Shown here: one piece after another, positions 63,016 through 64,000 of the stretch | Layout of the letters: the number at the start of each line of letters is the position of its first letter | How positions within the stretch are numbered: the stretch's first letter is position 1 | The notes under the pieces: model-generated | The model's database searches: none | The model's input: only the letters and a program-made list of their open reading frames with translations | Told to the model about the DNA's origin: nothing | Assembly (NCBI GenBank): GCA_052145115.1 | Contig: JBKQPG010000025.1 | Coordinates: forward strand, 62,001-126,000 | Origin: CAIVVT01 sp052145115 | Lineage (GTDB): Bacteria > Acidobacteriota > Terriglobia > Bryobacterales > Bryobacteraceae | Reading direction: 5' to 3' | Length of the DNA: 64,000 bases | Position numbers and translations under genes: made by a program

Positions 63016-63456
63016 ATGAAGACCGTATTTCCGTCCAAGAGCAAGATTGAGCGGTCCTGGTTTGTTCTGGATGCCAGCACCGCGCCACTTGGACGGCTTG
63101 CTTCGCAAGCGGCTCGCATCCTGATGGGTAAGAACAAGCCCATCTTCACCCCGTTTTTGGATACCGGTGACCACGTGATCGTCGTGAACGCCGATCGGGC
63201 GGTCCTGACCGGCAACAAGGAAAACCAGAAGGTATACCACCGTCACTCCGGTTATCCCGGCGGCCTGAGAGTGGACAAGGCGACGGAAGTCCGCGCCGTC
63301 CGCCCGGTGCGCCTGGTGGAAGAGGCGATCCGCGGAATGCTGCCCAAGACCAAGCTGGGCAAACAGATGTACCGCAAGCTGAAGGTGTACGCCGGCGATA
63401 AGCATCCGCACGACGCCCAGCAGCCCCAGACCCTGGCCGCGACATCGGCCCGCTGA
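63016..63456 (+). CDS. rplM: 50S ribosomal protein L13
   Basis: A 146-residue ribosomal protein. ATG 63016 is chosen because GGAGAA lies about ten bases upstream and the family begins MKTVFPSK. Typical parts are WFVLDASTAPLGRLASQAAR, DTGDHVIVVNADR, KVYHRHSGYPGGLR and RGMLPKTKLGKQMYRKLKVY. It is followed after 30 bases by rpsI, the usual pair. Confidence 0.97.
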   Translation: MKTVFPSKSKIERSWFVLDASTAPLGRLASQAARILMGKNKPIFTPFLDTGDHVIVVNADRAVLTGNKENQKVYHRHSGYPGGLRVDKATEVRAVRPVRLVEEAIRGMLPKTKLGKQMYRKLKVYAGDKHPHDAQQPQTLAATSAR

Positions 63457-63486
63457 CGGCGCCGTGGAAATGACTAAGGAATAGGA

Positions 63487-63879
63487 ATGGCTTTGATCCA
63501 ACATCTGGCGACTGGCCGGCGCAAGCAGGCGACGGCGCGGGTTTTTTTGCGGCCCGGCACGGGCAAAATCACGGTCAACGGCAGGCCCATGGAGGAGCAC
63601 TTCACCACCTACACGTCGAAGAGCATCGTCCGCCAGGCCTTGCTGGCGACTGAAACCGCCGACAAGTTTGACGTCATGGTCAATACCCAGGGCGGCGGCC
63701 TCACCGGCCAGGCCGGTGCGGTGCGTCTCGGTGTGAGCCGCGCCCTCGTCGAGTTCAACCCGGAATTGCGCGGTAAGCTGAAGAGCCTGGGCTACCTGAC
63801 GCGCGATCCACGCGAGCACGAGCGCAAGAAGTACGGCCAGGCTGGCGCACGCGCCCGCTTCCAGTTCTCCAAGCGCTAG
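63487..63879 (+). CDS. rpsI: 30S ribosomal protein S9
   Basis: A 130-residue ribosomal protein. It begins with the TGRRKQATARVFLRPGTGKI motif and ends in the conserved DPREHERKKYGQAGARARFQ segment plus FSKR. An AAGGAATAGGA site precedes the ATG. It forms an operon with rplM. The remaining 121 bases of the window show no further gene. Confidence 0.97.
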   Translation: MALIQHLATGRRKQATARVFLRPGTGKITVNGRPMEEHFTTYTSKSIVRQALLATETADKFDVMVNTQGGGLTGQAGAVRLGVSRALVEFNPELRGKLKSLGYLTRDPREHERKKYGQAGARARFQFSKR

Positions 63880-64000
63880 CGGTTCCGGTTGCTGCGTGTT
63901 TTGGGCCCGCCGCCCTCTCCCGCCGTTGCATCCCGATTGGGACCGCCGGCGGACCTCCTGGGGCGGCTGGCCTCGTATCCACCTCGGGTCAGCGAAAGCG

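Noticed and set aside
1..64000. CRISPR arrays, rRNA genes, complete insertion sequences, prophage
   Set aside because: No regularly spaced repeats, no rRNA-like sequence, no transposase or integrase reading frame was seen on either strand.

Overview
The window reads as a high-GC Acidobacteriota chromosome, most likely of the Bryobacteraceae/Solibacter type. Pointers are a very large secreted beta-propeller protein ending in the TIGR03437 domain first described from Solibacter (3713-7024), a PEP-CTERM protein, a two-component regulator-propeller sensor, and core genes (purH, glyA, rpiB, proS, rplM, rpsI, tadA) that look vertically inherited. This placement comes from family knowledge; no search was run. 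I see no insertion sequence, prophage, CRISPR array or rRNA operon.

Layout. 1-8.7 kb: an OPT-family transporter running off the left edge, an HDOD protein, an outer-membrane barrel protein, the TIGR03437 propeller protein and a double-VOC protein. 8.7-9.9 kb: a gene-free, partly AT-rich leader. 9.9-30.0 kb: one co-directional exopolysaccharide cluster. It contains a NusG-family specialised antiterminator, a ribbon-helix-helix/coiled-coil protein, Wza, Wzc, Wzx, a methyltransferase, a hexapeptide acyltransferase, three glycosyltransferases, Wzy, a GDP-mannose 3,5-epimerase-like SDR, WecB, the initiating phosphoglycosyltransferase, a WecD-like N-acyltransferase, a DegT aminotransferase, a membrane-anchored SDR fusion and a PHP-type tyrosine phosphatase. 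This is a nearly self-contained Wzx/Wzy pathway for a polymer with modified amino sugars. 30.1-36.2 kb: a second envelope-linked group with a zinc-ribbon membrane protein, a DnaJ/TPR pair, FecR-OB, a second Wzy/WaaL-like protein and a transglutaminase-like protein.

36.4-45.0 kb: a VapBC-type toxin-antitoxin pair, tRNA-Gln, an SDR, a PEP-CTERM protein with a strong terminator, a gene-free stretch carrying two diverged 61-bp repeats, a 1211-residue hybrid sensor that lacks the H-box histidine, and a secreted protein. 45.1-52.8 kb: purH, an ATP-grasp protein, a REP-like inverted repeat pair, an ABC exporter (ATPase, adaptor, two FtsX-type permeases) and tadA. 53-55.7 kb: a zinc-finger/HTH protein divergent from a CI-like regulator without S24 catalytic residues, and a glycosyltransferase. 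55.7-63.9 kb: glyA-rpiB divergent from proS and a class V aminotransferase with a long palindrome between them, an S9 peptidase, and rplM-rpsI.

The most notable points are the antiterminator-headed polysaccharide operon with its uncharacterised RHH partner and structured leader, the membrane-SDR fusion, the histidine-less hybrid sensor, the REP-like pair and the diverged repeat pair. No single element is clearly a new defence or mobile system. The best candidates for undescribed biology are the regulatory head of the polysaccharide operon and the second envelope gene group.
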